Of a stretch of DNA of 64,000 nucleotides, positions 54,143 to 63,880 are shown one piece after another. Under the pieces are notes generated by a model. That model saw only the letters and a program-made list of their open reading frames with translations. It made no database searches and was not told the origin of the DNA. Made by a program: the position numbers and the translations under genes. This DNA comes from Streptomyces tubercidicus (GTDB lineage: Bacteria; Actinomycetota; Actinomycetes; Streptomycetales; Streptomycetaceae): NCBI RefSeq assembly GCF_027497495.1, contig NZ_CP114205.1, forward strand, positions 2,232,001-2,296,000, given 5' to 3'. How positions within the stretch are numbered: position 1 is the stretch's first letter; each line of letters begins with the position of its first letter.

Positions 54143-54182
54143 GACGGCGGGGGCGGCGCCGGTGGCGCCCTCCCCCGCCGTC
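54143..54182 (-). terminator. hairpin between rpsB and tsf
   Basis: Eleven-base stem GACGGCGGGGG (54143-54153) with CCCCCGCCGTC (54172-54182). It may attenuate transcription between the two genes, adjusting S2 and EF-Ts levels. Confidence 0.65.
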
Positions 54183-54201
54183 ATCAGCCGGATGCTGCGG
54201 G

Positions 54202-55101
54202 TCAGGCCTGCTCGGCGTCCGCGGCCGGCTTCTCGGCCTCGGCGGCGGGGGCCTCGGCGGCCGGGGCGGCCTCCTCAGCGGGCTTCTCCTCGGCCTTGGG
54301 GGCCTCGTCGTCAGCCTTCTTCTCGCCCTCGAGCAGGTCGCGCTCCCACTCGGCCAGCGGCTCGGCGGCAGCGGCCTTCTCGCCGGGCTTCTGGTCGCCG
54401 GTGGCGGCGCCGGAGCGGGCGATGAGGCCCTCGGCGACGGCGTCGGCGATCACGCGGGTGAGCAGGGTGACGGAGCGGATCGCGTCGTCGTTGCCCGGGA
54501 TCTTGTAGTCGACCTCGTCCGGGTCGCAGTTGGTGTCGAGGATCGCGACGACCGGGATGTTGAGCTTGCGCGCCTCACCGACGGCAATGTGCTCCTTCTT
54601 GGTGTCCACGATCCAGACGGCGCTGGGCACCTTCTGCATCTCGCGGATACCGCCGAGGGTCTTCTCCAGCTTGGCCTTCTCGCGGGAGAGGACCAGGAGC
54701 TCCTTCTTGGTGAGGCCGGAGGCGGCCACATCCTCGAAGTCGATCTGCTCGAGCTCCTTCAGGCGCTGCAGGCGCTTGTAGACGGTCGAGAAGTTGGTCA
54801 GCATGCCGCCGAGCCAGCGCTGGTTCACGTAGGGCATGCCCACGCGGGTCGCCTGCTCGGCAATGGCCTCCTGGGCCTGCTTCTTCGTGCCGACGAACAT
54901 GACCGAGCCGCCGTGGGCGACGGTCTCCTTGACGAACTCGTAGGCGCGGTCGATGTACGACAGCGACTGGAGCAGGTCGATGATGTAGATGCCGTTGCGC
55001 TCGGTGAAGATGAAGCGCTTCATCTTCGGGTTCCAGCGGCGGGTCTGGTGCCCGAAGTGGACGCCGCTCTCCAGCAGCTCCCGCATCGTGACGACGGCCA
55101 T
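54202..55101 (-). CDS. rpsB: 30S ribosomal protein S2
   Basis: 299-residue S2. Signatures are [34 protein letters not shown] and [13 protein letters not shown]. The last 65 residues are an Ala/Glu/Lys-rich acidic tail typical of actinomycetes. ATG 55101. First gene of the leftward rpsB-tsf unit. Confidence 0.97.
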   Translation of the reverse strand: MAVVTMRELLESGVHFGHQTRRWNPKMKRFIFTERNGIYIIDLLQSLSYIDRAYEFVKETVAHGGSVMFVGTKKQAQEAIAEQATRVGMPYVNQRWLGGMLTNFSTVYKRLQRLKELEQIDFEDVAASGLTKKELLVLSREKAKLEKTLGGIREMQKVPSAVWIVDTKKEHIAVGEARKLNIPVVAILDTNCDPDEVDYKIPGNDDAIRSVTLLTRVIADAVAEGLIARSGAATGDQKPGEKAAAAEPLAEWERDLLEGEKKADDEAPKAEEKPAEEAAPAAEAPAAEAEKPAADAEQA

Positions 55102-55442
55102 GGCCGTACTCCTTGTTGTTCTCGGTTCCACTGCGGCCGGTCGGCCGCGGTGCCTGACGCCCCGACGCGCCTGCCGGGGATGACACCTTGCGGAGCCGTC
55201 CGAGGACCGAGGGGCGCGGCCGTCGTGCTGCCCGAAGGGGACTGGTGCACTGACGGCGGGGCGTGCGAAGTCGACCCGGTGACCCGGATCGCCACCAGAA
55301 GTGTACGGGACGCCCGATGCACCGGGCGACACGCTCCTTTTCAACCCTCGGGCGAGTGACACCGTTGTCCACAACCGGCCCGTCATCCACAGCTTTCGAC
55401 CAAGATCCACAAGCCCCGGGCGAACTGCGTCACCGTCACCCC
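55102..55442. promoter_or_regulatory. divergent promoter region of rpsB with DnaA-box-like sites
   Basis: 341 bases between rpsB and the divergent M23-type gene. It must hold the rpsB promoter. Near the right end lie three same-strand nonamers: TTGTCCACA (55365-55373), TCATCCACA (55383-55391) and AGATCCACA (55403-55411). The first is the exact Streptomyces DnaA-box consensus and the second fits it with allowed changes. Confidence 0.5.
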
Positions 55443-56801
55443 ATGCGACGAAACACACGACGAATCTCCTCCCTCCCGCCCAGGTACTTCCCCACCTTCA
55501 CCGGCCTCGGCGAACGCCTTCCACGCCCCGGGGGCGGCGCACACCCACAGCCCGCCGAACCGGGCAGGCGCCCGCGCCGCGTCCCGAGGCACCACCCCTC
55601 TCCTGGGCCCCGGCCATCGCCCCGGCCCTCAACCCCGCCCCGGCCCCGGCTCCGGCCCTCGCCGCGGCCCCGCTCCCGCTTCCGGTCACCCGCACCCCTG
55701 CCACCGACACCGCGCCGTAAGCCGAACGGCTACGGACCGAGCTGCTTCTTCCCCGCCCACCCGACCCGCGCCCTACTGGCCCCGACCGCAGCCGCAGTCC
55801 TCACCCTGTTCACCCCGACCCTCGCGAGCGCCGCGGCTTTGCCTGCGGGTGGGGTGATGGGGACAGGAGTGGAGCAGGGGGTGGAGCGTGGTGAGAGTCG
55901 TGGGCTGGGGGTTGAGGTGAGTCCGTCGGCGGAGCGTGGGGTGGGACTCGGGGCGGGTCGGACAGCGGAGCGCGGGGTGGAACGACGCGTGGAACGCAGG
56001 TCAGAGCCCGTGCCGGGGCTCGCGGCGGATCGGACGGGGGAGCACGGGGCGCAACGACATGTGGAACGCGAAGCGAAGCGCGTGCCGGGGCTTGCGGCGC
56101 CACCGGCCGAAGACAGGTCCTGGCCGGTGGAGGGACCGGCGGGTGCACCGCCCACCGTGGTCAGAGGCTGGAAGCCGCCTCCCACCCCCTGGGCGGCCGG
56201 ACACCGCGGCGTGGACCTGGCCGCCTCCGCCGGTGCTGTCGTGCGAGCGGCCGCCCCCGGCCAGGTGTCGTTTACCGGGACGGTCGCCGGCCGCGGCGTC
56301 CTGACCATTGAGGTCTCCCGCTCGGGCCGTCCTCCGTTACGCACCAGCTACGAACCCGTGCGCCCCACAGTCCGGAAAGGCCAGCGCGTGACGGCAGGCC
56401 AGCCGGTCGCCGTCCTCCAACACGACGGCCCGTTCCACTGCCGGGAGCCCTGCCTCCACTGGGGCCTGCGCCGCGGCAAGACCTACCTGGACCCGTTGTC
56501 CCTGCTGCCGCAGAGCATTCTCCACGGCGCCCCCTCCCGACTCCTACCGATCTTCGGAATCCCCCTGCCAGGGGGCGATCCGGCCCCTCCCCGGCATCCG
56601 GAACGACCAGAGCCAACAGCCCACCAGAGAAGCTCGCCGCCTACCGCAACTGCCCTCATAGAGGCGGCCGCACTCGCAGCCGTGGCGACCTGGGCCCTCG
56701 GCCGAATCCCCGCAGCTCGGCACACGGGAAGCAAGGAGAGTCCGCGAAGACGGCGGGGACGGGGGTGGGCGTGGCGCATCCTCGGACGAGGTGACGACTG
56801 A
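55443..56801 (+). CDS. M23-type secreted protein (LytM-like)
   Basis: 452 residues if ATG 55443 is used. The C-terminal part (about 240-360) is a LytM/peptidase M23 fold: [36 protein letters not shown] and [18 protein letters not shown]. The H-x3-D zinc pair is present, but the HxH box reads LHWG with one His, so it may be catalytically weak or inactive. Membrane/signal-like segment [20 protein letters not shown] lies about residue 120, and the Arg/Pro-rich stretch before it may be non-coding or frameshifted. A 72-bp tandem repeat encodes part of the linker. Confidence 0.7.
   Translation: MRRNTRRISSLPPRYFPTFTGLGERLPRPGGGAHPQPAEPGRRPRRVPRHHPSPGPRPSPRPSTPPRPRLRPSPRPRSRFRSPAPLPPTPRRKPNGYGPSCFFPAHPTRALLAPTAAAVLTLFTPTLASAAALPAGGVMGTGVEQGVERGESRGLGVEVSPSAERGVGLGAGRTAERGVERRVERRSEPVPGLAADRTGEHGAQRHVEREAKRVPGLAAPPAEDRSWPVEGPAGAPPTVVRGWKPPPTPWAAGHRGVDLAASAGAVVRAAAPGQVSFTGTVAGRGVLTIEVSRSGRPPLRTSYEPVRPTVRKGQRVTAGQPVAVLQHDGPFHCREPCLHWGLRRGKTYLDPLSLLPQSILHGAPSRLLPIFGIPLPGGDPAPPRHPERPEPTAHQRSSPPTATALIEAAALAAVATWALGRIPAARHTGSKESPRRRRGRGWAWRILGRGDD
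55958..56100 (+). repeat. 72-bp in-frame tandem repeat
   Basis: Two diverged copies (start 55958 and 56030) encode [20 protein letters not shown] and [20 protein letters not shown] within the linker of the M23-type protein. The unit is 24 codons and keeps the frame. Confidence 0.75.
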
Positions 56802-57146
56802 GCGCGGTATCGCAGTAATCGCGAGGCAGCGATGATCGCGCGTGAGCGGTCATCGCGACACGGCGAAAGAAGCCAGGTCAGCGAGTTGACAGTGACGTCG
56901 CACGGGTACGCCACCCGCCCGGCACAGGCGCAGGCCAGGCGGCGAAAGCGGCACAGCACGTCGTCACCACGCCGCAGGCGCGACCGGGCTGCGGGCTGCG
57001 GGCTGCGGGCTGCGGGCTGCGGGCTGCGGGCTGCGGGCTGCGGGCTGCGGGCTGCGGGCTGCGGGCTGCGGGCTCCGGGCCAACGAGCGTGGAGGTGGTG
57101 GAGGTGGGTGGGTGGGCCGGGGGCCCGGGGGGGAAGGCCCCCGAAG
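56802..57146. other. gap between convergent M23 and TetR genes
   Basis: 345 bases without a credible gene. Contains an inverted pair GCGATGA (56829-56835) with TCATCGC (56850-56856) soon after the M23 stop, then a long heptanucleotide repeat described separately. Both neighbours end here, so repeat-length change should be tolerated. Confidence 0.6.
56986..57076 (+). repeat. heptanucleotide tandem repeat (GGGCTGC)
   Basis: Twelve perfect copies of GGGCTGC run from 56986 to 57069, followed by one variant GGGCTCC (57070-57076). A pure microsatellite of this length in a G+C-rich genome suggests replication slippage. Confidence 0.95.
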
Positions 57147-57728
57147 TCAGCCGCGAACGCCGCGAAGAGCCATCCCCACCGCCGCCTCCGTGATCTCCCC
57201 CGGATCCTCCGCCGCGCCCAGTTCGATGCGGCGGACCGCGGCGTCGACGACGCCCTGGAGGAGCATGGCCGCGAGCCGGGGCTGTTCGTGGCCGAGGGCG
57301 GCGAGCGCCTCGACGATCATGGCGATGAGCCCGCCGTGTGCCGCGCGGATCTTCTCCCGTGCCCCCGCGTCCAGCTCGCCGGCCGAAATGGCCACGACGG
57401 CACGGTGACGCCGATCGCCGACCAGCGCGAGCTGCCGGCGCACATACGCCTCGACCTTGCCCTCGGGCGTGTCGACGTGCTGCATCGCCGCTTCGACCTC
57501 GGCGGCCCAGACCGGGAAGTCGACGGCACACAGCTCCTCGACGACGGCGGCGCGCGAGCGGAAGTACTCATATACGGAGGAGCGCGCGAGGCCCGTGCGC
57601 TCGGCGAGGGCGGGGAAGGTCAGCGCTTCCGTTCCGCCTTCGGACAGCAGGGAGCGGGCGGCGTCCAACAGGGCGCCACGCTGCATCGTCCGGTGCTCGG
57701 CCACAGAGGCCGCTCGAATCCTGGGCAC
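57147..57728 (-). CDS. TetR-family transcriptional regulator
   Basis: 193-residue regulator: N-terminal HTH (LLDAARSLLSEGGTEALTFP, LAERTGLARSSVYEYFRSR) and a ligand domain from about residue 70. Starts at GTG 57728. It lies downstream of whiG, in the same direction, 85 bp after the whiG stop. The gene order TetR-whiG is shared with other streptomycetes; target unknown. Confidence 0.9.
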   Translation of the reverse strand: MPRIRAASVAEHRTMQRGALLDAARSLLSEGGTEALTFPALAERTGLARSSVYEYFRSRAAVVEELCAVDFPVWAAEVEAAMQHVDTPEGKVEAYVRRQLALVGDRRHRAVVAISAGELDAGAREKIRAAHGGLIAMIVEALAALGHEQPRLAAMLLQGVVDAAVRRIELGAAEDPGEITEAAVGMALRGVRG

Positions 57729-57813
57729 GTCACCACTCTACGGATGGCGCGCCCGCCGTGGCACTCCGCATGGCGACATAGCGCGGGAAGACCTGGCGCC
57801 CGCGAGGAGCCAA

Positions 57814-58650
57814 TCAGCGTCCGACGTCGGCGAGCTTCGCCCTGAGCTGGAGTACGGATTTGGTGTGGATCTGGCTGACCCGGCTTTCCGTGACGCCGAG
57901 GACATTGCCGATCTCGGCGAGCGTGAGGCCTTCGTAGTAGTAGAGCGTGACCACGGTCTTCTCACGTTCGGGGAGGGTGTTGATGGCACGCGCGAGCAGC
58001 CGCCGCAGCTCGCGGTCCTCGGCGATCTCGACCGGGTTCTCGGCGGCCGTGTCCTCAAGGGTGTCCATCAGGCTGAGCCGTTCGCCCCCCTCGCCGCCGA
58101 CGTGCAGCAGCTCCTCCAGCGCCACGACGTTCGCGAGTGACAGCTGGCTGAACACCCCGTGGAGTTCCTCCAGCGCGATGCCCATCTCCTCGGCGACCTC
58201 CGCCTCGGAGGGCGTACGGCGGAGTTGCGCTTCGAGGGTGGCGTAGGCGCGTTCGACGGCGCGGGCCTTCTGCCGTACGGAGCGCGGGATCCAGTCGAGC
58301 GCCCGCAGCTCGTCGATCATTGCGCCGCGGATACGGGTGATGGCGTAGGTCTCGAACTTGATGGAGCGTTCGGGCTCGAACTTCTCGATGGCGTCGATCA
58401 GTCCGAAGACCCCGGAGGAGACGAAGTCGGCCTGTTCGACGTTGGGGGGCAGGCCGACGCTGACGCGGCCTGCGACGTACTTGACCAGCGGCGAGTAGTG
58501 CAGGATCAACTGCTCCCGCAGTCGGCCGTCGCCTGACGCCTTGTAGGCGCGCCACAGCTCGTCGAGTGAGGTGGGCGGAGCGGGGCGCACGCTGCCGCGC
58601 GCGGCAGGTGGTACAGCCGCACGATCAGACCCGGAGGTGTGCTGGGGCAT
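57814..58650 (-). CDS. whiG: RNA polymerase sigma factor WhiG
   Basis: 278-residue FliA/WhiG-type sigma factor needed to start sporulation in aerial hyphae. Region 2 is [20 protein letters not shown] with [20 protein letters not shown]; region 4 is [20 protein letters not shown]. Length and the motif [11 protein letters not shown] agree with Streptomyces WhiG. ATG 58650. No anti-sigma gene is adjacent. Confidence 0.96.
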   Translation of the reverse strand: MPQHTSGSDRAAVPPAARGSVRPAPPTSLDELWRAYKASGDGRLREQLILHYSPLVKYVAGRVSVGLPPNVEQADFVSSGVFGLIDAIEKFEPERSIKFETYAITRIRGAMIDELRALDWIPRSVRQKARAVERAYATLEAQLRRTPSEAEVAEEMGIALEELHGVFSQLSLANVVALEELLHVGGEGGERLSLMDTLEDTAAENPVEIAEDRELRRLLARAINTLPEREKTVVTLYYYEGLTLAEIGNVLGVTESRVSQIHTKSVLQLRAKLADVGR

Positions 58651-59012
58651 TCGTCGCCTTGAGCCGTTCTGCCGAGACGCGGATGGATGGATGCATGAGG
58701 GTTGAATTTGCCTGTGAGCGTAGCGTGACCGAAGCGTCGCGGTGCGCGAGGAAGTCAGGTTCGGGGGTGCGCAGATACGTTCCGCTGCCCGCACCCCGGG
58801 GTTACCTCGTACGGCGTGGCGACATCCGGACACGGTGCCGGGCGGGGGTTCCCGGAGGACCGTGCGGGCGGACGCGATGACATGACGGGCGGGGCCTCGT
58901 GCGTCCCGTGCGCCACATCGCCGTCTCCTCACGGGTCGGGCCCGCGCCACGAAGCACGGCAAACCTGGATTCTGCGGTCATTCCCCTCACCCTTTCACCC
59001 GTTCGCCCCAGG
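58651..59012. promoter_or_regulatory. leader region of whiG
   Basis: 362 bases between the dprA stop and the whiG start, both leftward. The whiG promoter should be here. I see only a short GGAT-type direct repeat near 58680 and no strong hairpin or palindrome. Confidence 0.35.
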
Positions 59013-60323
59013 TCAAGCACCGCCTCGCCGGGAACCCCGGCTCGTCTCGGCGCGTCGCGCCAACTCCCAGCGATCACCGCACCTTTGAACGAATCCGAGG
59101 GACAGCAGCTCGAAAAGTTTGGCGCGGGTGACATCGCGGGGCGTGCCGGATTCCTGGGCCAGATGGCCGGTGTCCGCGCTGCCGCGCGCGGGCAGCGCCT
59201 CCAGCACGAGGGCCGCGACAGGGTCCAGAAGGTCGCGGATGCGGGTCTGTCCTTGTCGTTCGGGGGCGAGGTCACCGATGCTGCCGACGAGTTCGATGAC
59301 CTCGTCGGCGTCGGTGACCACCGCGGCCTCGCCGCGCAGGAGTTGATGCACACCGGCGGACAGGCCGCTGGTGACCGGGCCCGGCATGCCCATCGTGAAG
59401 CGCCCGAGGGCCTGCGCCCGCCGGGCGGTCACGAGTGAGCCGCTGCGGAGTTCGGCCTCTACGACGACCGTGCCTCTGGTGAGTGCGGCGATCACGCGGT
59501 TGCGCTGGATGAAGCGGCTGCGGGTGGGATGGTCGCCGGGAGGTAACTCGGCCACCACCAGGCCCTGTTCGGCGATCCTGCCGATCAACTCAGTGTGGCC
59601 GCGCGGGTAGGGGTGGTCGACTCCGGAGGCCATGACGGCGGCGGTCGCACCGTCGGCGGCGAGCGCGCCGCGGTGGGCCGCGCCGTCCACCCCGTAGGCG
59701 GCTCCGGAGACGACGGTCCAGCCGCGGTCGGCGAGTCCGGCGCCGAGGGTGGTGGCGAGGTGGGCGCCGTATTCGGTGCAGGCACGGGCGCCGACGACGG
59801 CGACCGAGCGCAGCGCCCACAGCCGGAGGTTGGCCGTCCCGCGCACCCACAGGCCGATGGGCCGGGCGTCGCCCAGGTCGTCGAGCTGGCCGGGCCATTC
59901 GTCGTCCCCGGGGCAGAGGAACCGGCCGCCCAGCGCGGTGACGGCGTCGAGGTCCGCGATGGGGCGTGCGCGGGCGGCGCGCAGCCGCAGGCCCGCGACC
60001 TTGGCCCGGCTTGCGCCCTTGAGCGGGGGCGCATGGTCGTCGGACAGGGCCTGCCACAGGGCCTCCGGGCCCATGTCGCGCAGCCAGCGGCCGGCGGATT
60101 CATCGCCCGGTTCAAGGATGCGGGTCAAGGCCGCTCGGGCCGTACGCTGCGGGTCGGGCGCTTCACCGGGAGCGCGCCAGGGGCTGACGCTCGCGGGGCG
60201 CGGCTCGGTGGCCATGGGCACGGCTTGTTCCGGTCCGGCCGTCGGGTCGGGCGCGCGGCCCGGGTGCTTGCCGGCTGGCTCCGGCCCGTCGGTGGCGAAG
60301 CCCCATGCGTCGATCCCGTTCAT
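59013..60323 (-). CDS. dprA: DNA-processing protein DprA
   Basis: 436-residue DprA/Smf protein, a Rossmann-like DNA-binding factor that loads RecA on single-stranded DNA. Core signatures are VGARACTEYGAHLATTLGAG, VVSGAAYGVDGAAHRGAL and the VMASGVDHPYPRGH block; C-terminal winged helix (LVLEALPARGSADTGHLAQE). The first 60 residues are an unstructured Pro/Ala-rich extension. The ATG overlaps the upstream gene's stop (ATGA). Confidence 0.93.
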   Translation of the reverse strand: MNGIDAWGFATDGPEPAGKHPGRAPDPTAGPEQAVPMATEPRPASVSPWRAPGEAPDPQRTARAALTRILEPGDESAGRWLRDMGPEALWQALSDDHAPPLKGASRAKVAGLRLRAARARPIADLDAVTALGGRFLCPGDDEWPGQLDDLGDARPIGLWVRGTANLRLWALRSVAVVGARACTEYGAHLATTLGAGLADRGWTVVSGAAYGVDGAAHRGALAADGATAAVMASGVDHPYPRGHTELIGRIAEQGLVVAELPPGDHPTRSRFIQRNRVIAALTRGTVVVEAELRSGSLVTARRAQALGRFTMGMPGPVTSGLSAGVHQLLRGEAAVVTDADEVIELVGSIGDLAPERQGQTRIRDLLDPVAALVLEALPARGSADTGHLAQESGTPRDVTRAKLFELLSLGFVQRCGDRWELARRAETSRGSRRGGA

Positions 60324-61981
60324 GGTTGTGCCTGCTCGTGCGCCTGCCGGGCGGGCGCGGTCTCGTGGTGTTTCCCGCCGCCGGCCGTGGTCAGTGCGCC
60401 GCGGCGTACGCCGGTGCGGAGTTCCAGGGCCCAGTTGACGTCCTCCTTGGTGGGGCGGTCGTGGCCGGTCAGGTCAGCGGCCGTCCAGGCGACGCGGAGG
60501 ACGCGGTCGAGGCCGCGGGCGGTGAGGAGGCCGCATTCGAGGTCGCGTTCCGCTTGGGCCAGCGCACCGGGGTGGACCTGCCAGCGGGTGCGCAGCTCGT
60601 GCCCGGGTACCTCGCTGTTGGTGTGCCACGGTGTGCCGGCGAAGCGTGCTGCGGCGCGCTCACGGGCGGTCCGTACGCGTTCGGCCACAGCAGCGGTGGT
60701 TTCCGCGCCGCGGCCGAGTGCGATCAGTTCGGCGCGGGCAACCGGCTCCACGGCGATCCGCAGGTCCACCCGGTCCATCAGGGGGCCGGAGAGCCGGGCC
60801 CGGTAGCGGCGGATGGTTGACGGCCGACATTCGCAGCCGCCGGTGGTGGTGCCGTGCCGTCCGCAGGGGCAGGGGTTGGCCGCGAGGGCGAGGAGGATGC
60901 GGGCGGGCATGCGCATCATGCCCGCGGCGCGGGCGACGACGACATGACCGGACTCCAGTGGCTGGCGCAGTGCGTCCAGGACGCGTGGGCTGCACTCCGC
61001 GGCCTCGTCCACGAACAGCACACCGTGGTGGGCGAGGGATACGGCGCCGGGTCGGGGCAGTCCGGTGCCGCCGCCGACGAGGGACGCCATGGTCGCGGAG
61101 TGGTGCGGGGCGCAGTAGGGGGGCCGGTGGACGAGCGGCTGGCCCGGCGGGAGGGTGCCGGCCACCGAATGGACGGCGGTGACCTCCAGGGATTCCTTGG
61201 GTGACAGGGGTGGCAGCAGCCCGGGGAGGCGTTCCGCGAGCATGGTTTTGCCGGCGCCGGGCGGGCCTTTGAAGAAGATGTGGTGGCGTCCGGCGGCGGC
61301 TACTTCGAGGGCGCGGCGGGCGCTGTGTTGGCCGGCTACGTCCGCGAGGTCGGGGGTGTGGTCCCCGGGTGGCAGGCCCGCGCCGATGCTGGTCCCGGGC
61401 ACGACCAGCCCGGCGAGCGAGGGGTCCGGGCGGCCTTCTTCGCGGGGATCTTCCTCTTCGGGCACCGGTTCGTCGGCGAGAACGGCGATGAGCTGACGCA
61501 GGCTGCGTACGCCCAGGACGGAGATGCCGGGGACCAGCGAGGCTTCGGCCACGGTCTGTTCGGGGACGACGACCTGGCGGTATCCGGCGTCGGCGGCGGC
61601 GAGTACGGCGGGGAGCACTCCTCGTACGGGGCGGACGCGGCCGTCCAGGCCCAGTTCGCCGATCATCATCAGGTCGGTGAGTTCGCGGGGGTCCAGGCGC
61701 TCGGCGGCACCGAGGACGGCGCAGGCCACGGCCAGATCGAAGCCGCTGCCGCCTTTGGGTACGGAGGCCGGGCTGAGGCCGACGGTGAGCTTCTTCTGCG
61801 GCCACTCGGCACCGGAATTCACGACAGCGGCGCGCACCCGCTCTCTGGATTCGACGAGGCTCTTGTCGGGGAGCCCGACGAGGGTGAAGGCGGCGACACC
61901 CGGTTCCAGGTCGGCCTGTACTTCGACGACGACGCCTTCGACGCCTACCAGGGCGACGGAGCAGGTGCGGGCGAATCCCAT
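60320..61981 (-). CDS. YifB/ComM-family Mg-chelatase-like AAA+ ATPase
   Basis: 553-residue ATPase. The N-terminal Lon-substrate-like domain (GSGFDLAVACAVLGAAERL) leads into the AAA+ core with Walker A GPPGAGKTMLAERLPGLLPP and Walker B HHGVLFVDEAAE, plus a zinc finger CPCGRHGTTTGGCEC. ComM of naturally competent bacteria is a branch-migration helicase. It is translationally coupled to dprA, as in many actinomycetes. Starts at ATG 61981. Confidence 0.93.
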   Translation of the reverse strand: MGFARTCSVALVGVEGVVVEVQADLEPGVAAFTLVGLPDKSLVESRERVRAAVVNSGAEWPQKKLTVGLSPASVPKGGSGFDLAVACAVLGAAERLDPRELTDLMMIGELGLDGRVRPVRGVLPAVLAAADAGYRQVVVPEQTVAEASLVPGISVLGVRSLRQLIAVLADEPVPEEEDPREEGRPDPSLAGLVVPGTSIGAGLPPGDHTPDLADVAGQHSARRALEVAAAGRHHIFFKGPPGAGKTMLAERLPGLLPPLSPKESLEVTAVHSVAGTLPPGQPLVHRPPYCAPHHSATMASLVGGGTGLPRPGAVSLAHHGVLFVDEAAECSPRVLDALRQPLESGHVVVARAAGMMRMPARILLALAANPCPCGRHGTTTGGCECRPSTIRRYRARLSGPLMDRVDLRIAVEPVARAELIALGRGAETTAAVAERVRTARERAAARFAGTPWHTNSEVPGHELRTRWQVHPGALAQAERDLECGLLTARGLDRVLRVAWTAADLTGHDRPTKEDVNWALELRTGVRRGALTTAGGGKHHETAPARQAHEQAQP

Positions 61982-62808
61982 CAGGCCACTCCTCGTGCGT
62001 GGTGGACGACGGGAGCGCCGCGGGCCGGCAGCAGGACGCCGATGACGTCGATCCGTACGCCTCCGGGCGGCGGGCCGCCGTGCCGCTCCAGCCAGCGTTC
62101 CGCCAGCAGCCGCAGCCGGGCGGTCTTCTCGGGGCGCACGGCCGCCATGGGGTGTTCGTACCAGCCGGCGCGGCGGGTTTTGACTTCGCAGACCACCAGG
62201 GCGTCTCCGTCGGCGGCGACGATGTCGATCTCGCCGTCGCGGCAGCGCCAGTTTCGGTCCAGGATGCGCATCCCTGCTTCGATGAGCCGCCGGGCTGCCA
62301 GGTCTTCGCCGTAGCGGCCGAGGGCGCGGCGCCGGGTGTCGGCCGGTTTGGCCGCCGTGGGCCCGCTGTCTCCCGGGCTCGGGTCGGTGCCTGGTGGCTC
62401 GGTCGCGATCCGCTCTGCTGCGGGGGGCTTACGACCCGGGGGTGGTGCTCCGCCCTTGCGGGAGCCGGACGGCGATACCTTCGCGGGCTGCCCCGAACCC
62501 GTGCCGCGCATCGGTTTGCCGACCGGTCCCGAGCCGCTTCGCGCCGCGTCCGAGCCACTCGTCGAGGACGCCCCGAGCACCTCACCCCGGCCATTCGCCG
62601 AAGGCGTATTGCCCCGGCCACTCGAAGGGAGCGTCCCGCGCCCTTTCCCCTCACCGCTCTTCGAGCCCGATCCGAGCGCCGCGTCCCGCTCGCTCGTCGA
62701 GCTCGCCATCCGGGCCGCGTTCCGGTCCCTCGCGGAGCGCGTGCTCGACGGCGTCTCCGTGCTCGGTGCGTTGTTCCCGGCCTGTCGGCCGGCCTGCATG
62801 GCGTTCAT
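61981..62808 (-). CDS. YraN/UPF0102-family nuclease-like protein with long N-terminal extension
   Basis: 275 residues; the C-terminal 115 are YraN ([44 protein letters not shown], the PD-(D/E)xK-like core). The first 155 residues are Ser/Gly/Pro-rich and low in complexity, whereas usual members have about 120 residues. It may be an insertion into a short N-terminus (MNA precedes it). ATG 62808. The stop overlaps the ComM-like start by one base. Confidence 0.8.
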   Translation of the reverse strand: MNAMQAGRQAGNNAPSTETPSSTRSARDRNAARMASSTSERDAALGSGSKSGEGKGRGTLPSSGRGNTPSANGRGEVLGASSTSGSDAARSGSGPVGKPMRGTGSGQPAKVSPSGSRKGGAPPPGRKPPAAERIATEPPGTDPSPGDSGPTAAKPADTRRRALGRYGEDLAARRLIEAGMRILDRNWRCRDGEIDIVAADGDALVVCEVKTRRAGWYEHPMAAVRPEKTARLRLLAERWLERHGGPPPGGVRIDVIGVLLPARGAPVVHHARGVA

Positions 62809-62957
62809 GCGGTACCACCTCCGGCACCGACTGTGACGCCCCCGATCCGATCTATTGGATCTTGGTGGACAGTGAGCCGATTGTGGAGACCTCGCCCACT
62901 CGTCCGGGGCACGGTCGGCCGACCACGGGGCCGGCCGCTCCGCAGCCCCCGGCCTGC

Positions 62958-63266
62958 TCAGCTCCCCGGAAGATCCAGATCGCTCTTGTTGAGCTCCTCG
63001 ATATTCACGTCCTTGAACGTGAGCACCCTCACCTGTTTGACGAAACGGGCCGGGCGGTACATGTCCCAGACCCAGGCGTCAGCCATCGACACCTCGAAAA
63101 AGACCTCGCCCTGGACCGAGTGCACCTGCATCTCGTAATCGTTGGTGAGGTAGAAGCGACGCTCGGTCTCGATCACGTATTTGAACAGCCCGACGACGTC
63201 GCGGTACTCCCGGTAGAGCTTCAGCTCCATCTCGGTCTCGTACTTCTCGAGGTCCTCGGCGCTCAT
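62958..63266 (-). CDS. DUF2469 protein
   Basis: 102-residue acidic protein conserved in actinobacteria at this position beside yraN. Typical opening [20 protein letters not shown] and [16 protein letters not shown]. Function unknown. ATG 63266 with GGGGA-type ribosome site. Confidence 0.93.
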   Translation of the reverse strand: MSAEDLEKYETEMELKLYREYRDVVGLFKYVIETERRFYLTNDYEMQVHSVQGEVFFEVSMADAWVWDMYRPARFVKQVRVLTFKDVNIEELNKSDLDLPGS

Positions 63267-63304
63267 GGCAGATCCCCTTCAGCCGTGCGTCCCCCCATTG
63301 TGCG

Positions 63305-63880
63305 TCAGGCCCGCTCGGTCTCCAGGAGTACCGGCGCATCGGGGGGCCCTTCGTCGAGCAGTGTGCGCAGCAGCTCGACGAGTCTGGTCGGATACACCGT
63401 CTCATGGGAGGCGGACAGTTCCTCCCAAGTCCACCACCTCAGTCCCGAGACGCTGCGTCGCTCCAGGTCAGTCTGCCCGCCGGTGTGGGTGGCAGTCCGG
63501 TCCGTTCTTCCCAGGTAGTACCACTCATCCTGCTCCCAGCGGCGCCCGTCGAAGGGGAAAGCGCAGCGGCGCTTCCACAGGACGGGGCCGAGGACGGCGC
63601 CGGTGATGCCGGTCTCCTCGGCGAGCTCGCGGTGGGCCGCCGCTTCGTGGCTCTCCGTGCCTTCGAGGCCACCGCCGGGGGTGAACCACCAGGTTTCGGC
63701 GGGGCGGTCCGGCTCGAAGCCGTGGAGCAGCAGGATCCGGTCGTCGGGGTCGAGCAGCACGATGCGGGAGACCTGACGCACCGCGGTCGCCTCCGGCGCG
63801 TCGGGTGCCTCCGGTCCGTCGGGGCCCGCCGCACCGCGCCCCATGGGCTCCCCGGCGCCCCGGCTCCGTCCCTCAGCCAC
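63305..63880 (-). CDS. NUDIX hydrolase
   Basis: 191-residue NUDIX protein. The Nudix box is GLEGTESHEAAAHRELAEET followed by GI, complete (G-x5-E-x7-REL-EE-G-I). N-terminal 45 residues are Pro/Ala/Gly-rich. It should cleave a nucleoside-diphosphate-linked compound; substrate not deducible. GTG 63880 overlaps the stop of the next upstream gene by eight bases. Confidence 0.88.
   Translation of the reverse strand: MAEGRSRGAGEPMGRGAAGPDGPEAPDAPEATAVRQVSRIVLLDPDDRILLLHGFEPDRPAETWWFTPGGGLEGTESHEAAAHRELAEETGITGAVLGPVLWKRRCAFPFDGRRWEQDEWYYLGRTDRTATHTGGQTDLERRSVSGLRWWTWEELSASHETVYPTRLVELLRTLLDEGPPDAPVLLETERA

Noticed and set aside
56986-57076. Coding repeat in a small protein
   Set aside because: The array is open in several frames on both strands simply because it lacks stop codons; no start or ribosome site supports translation.
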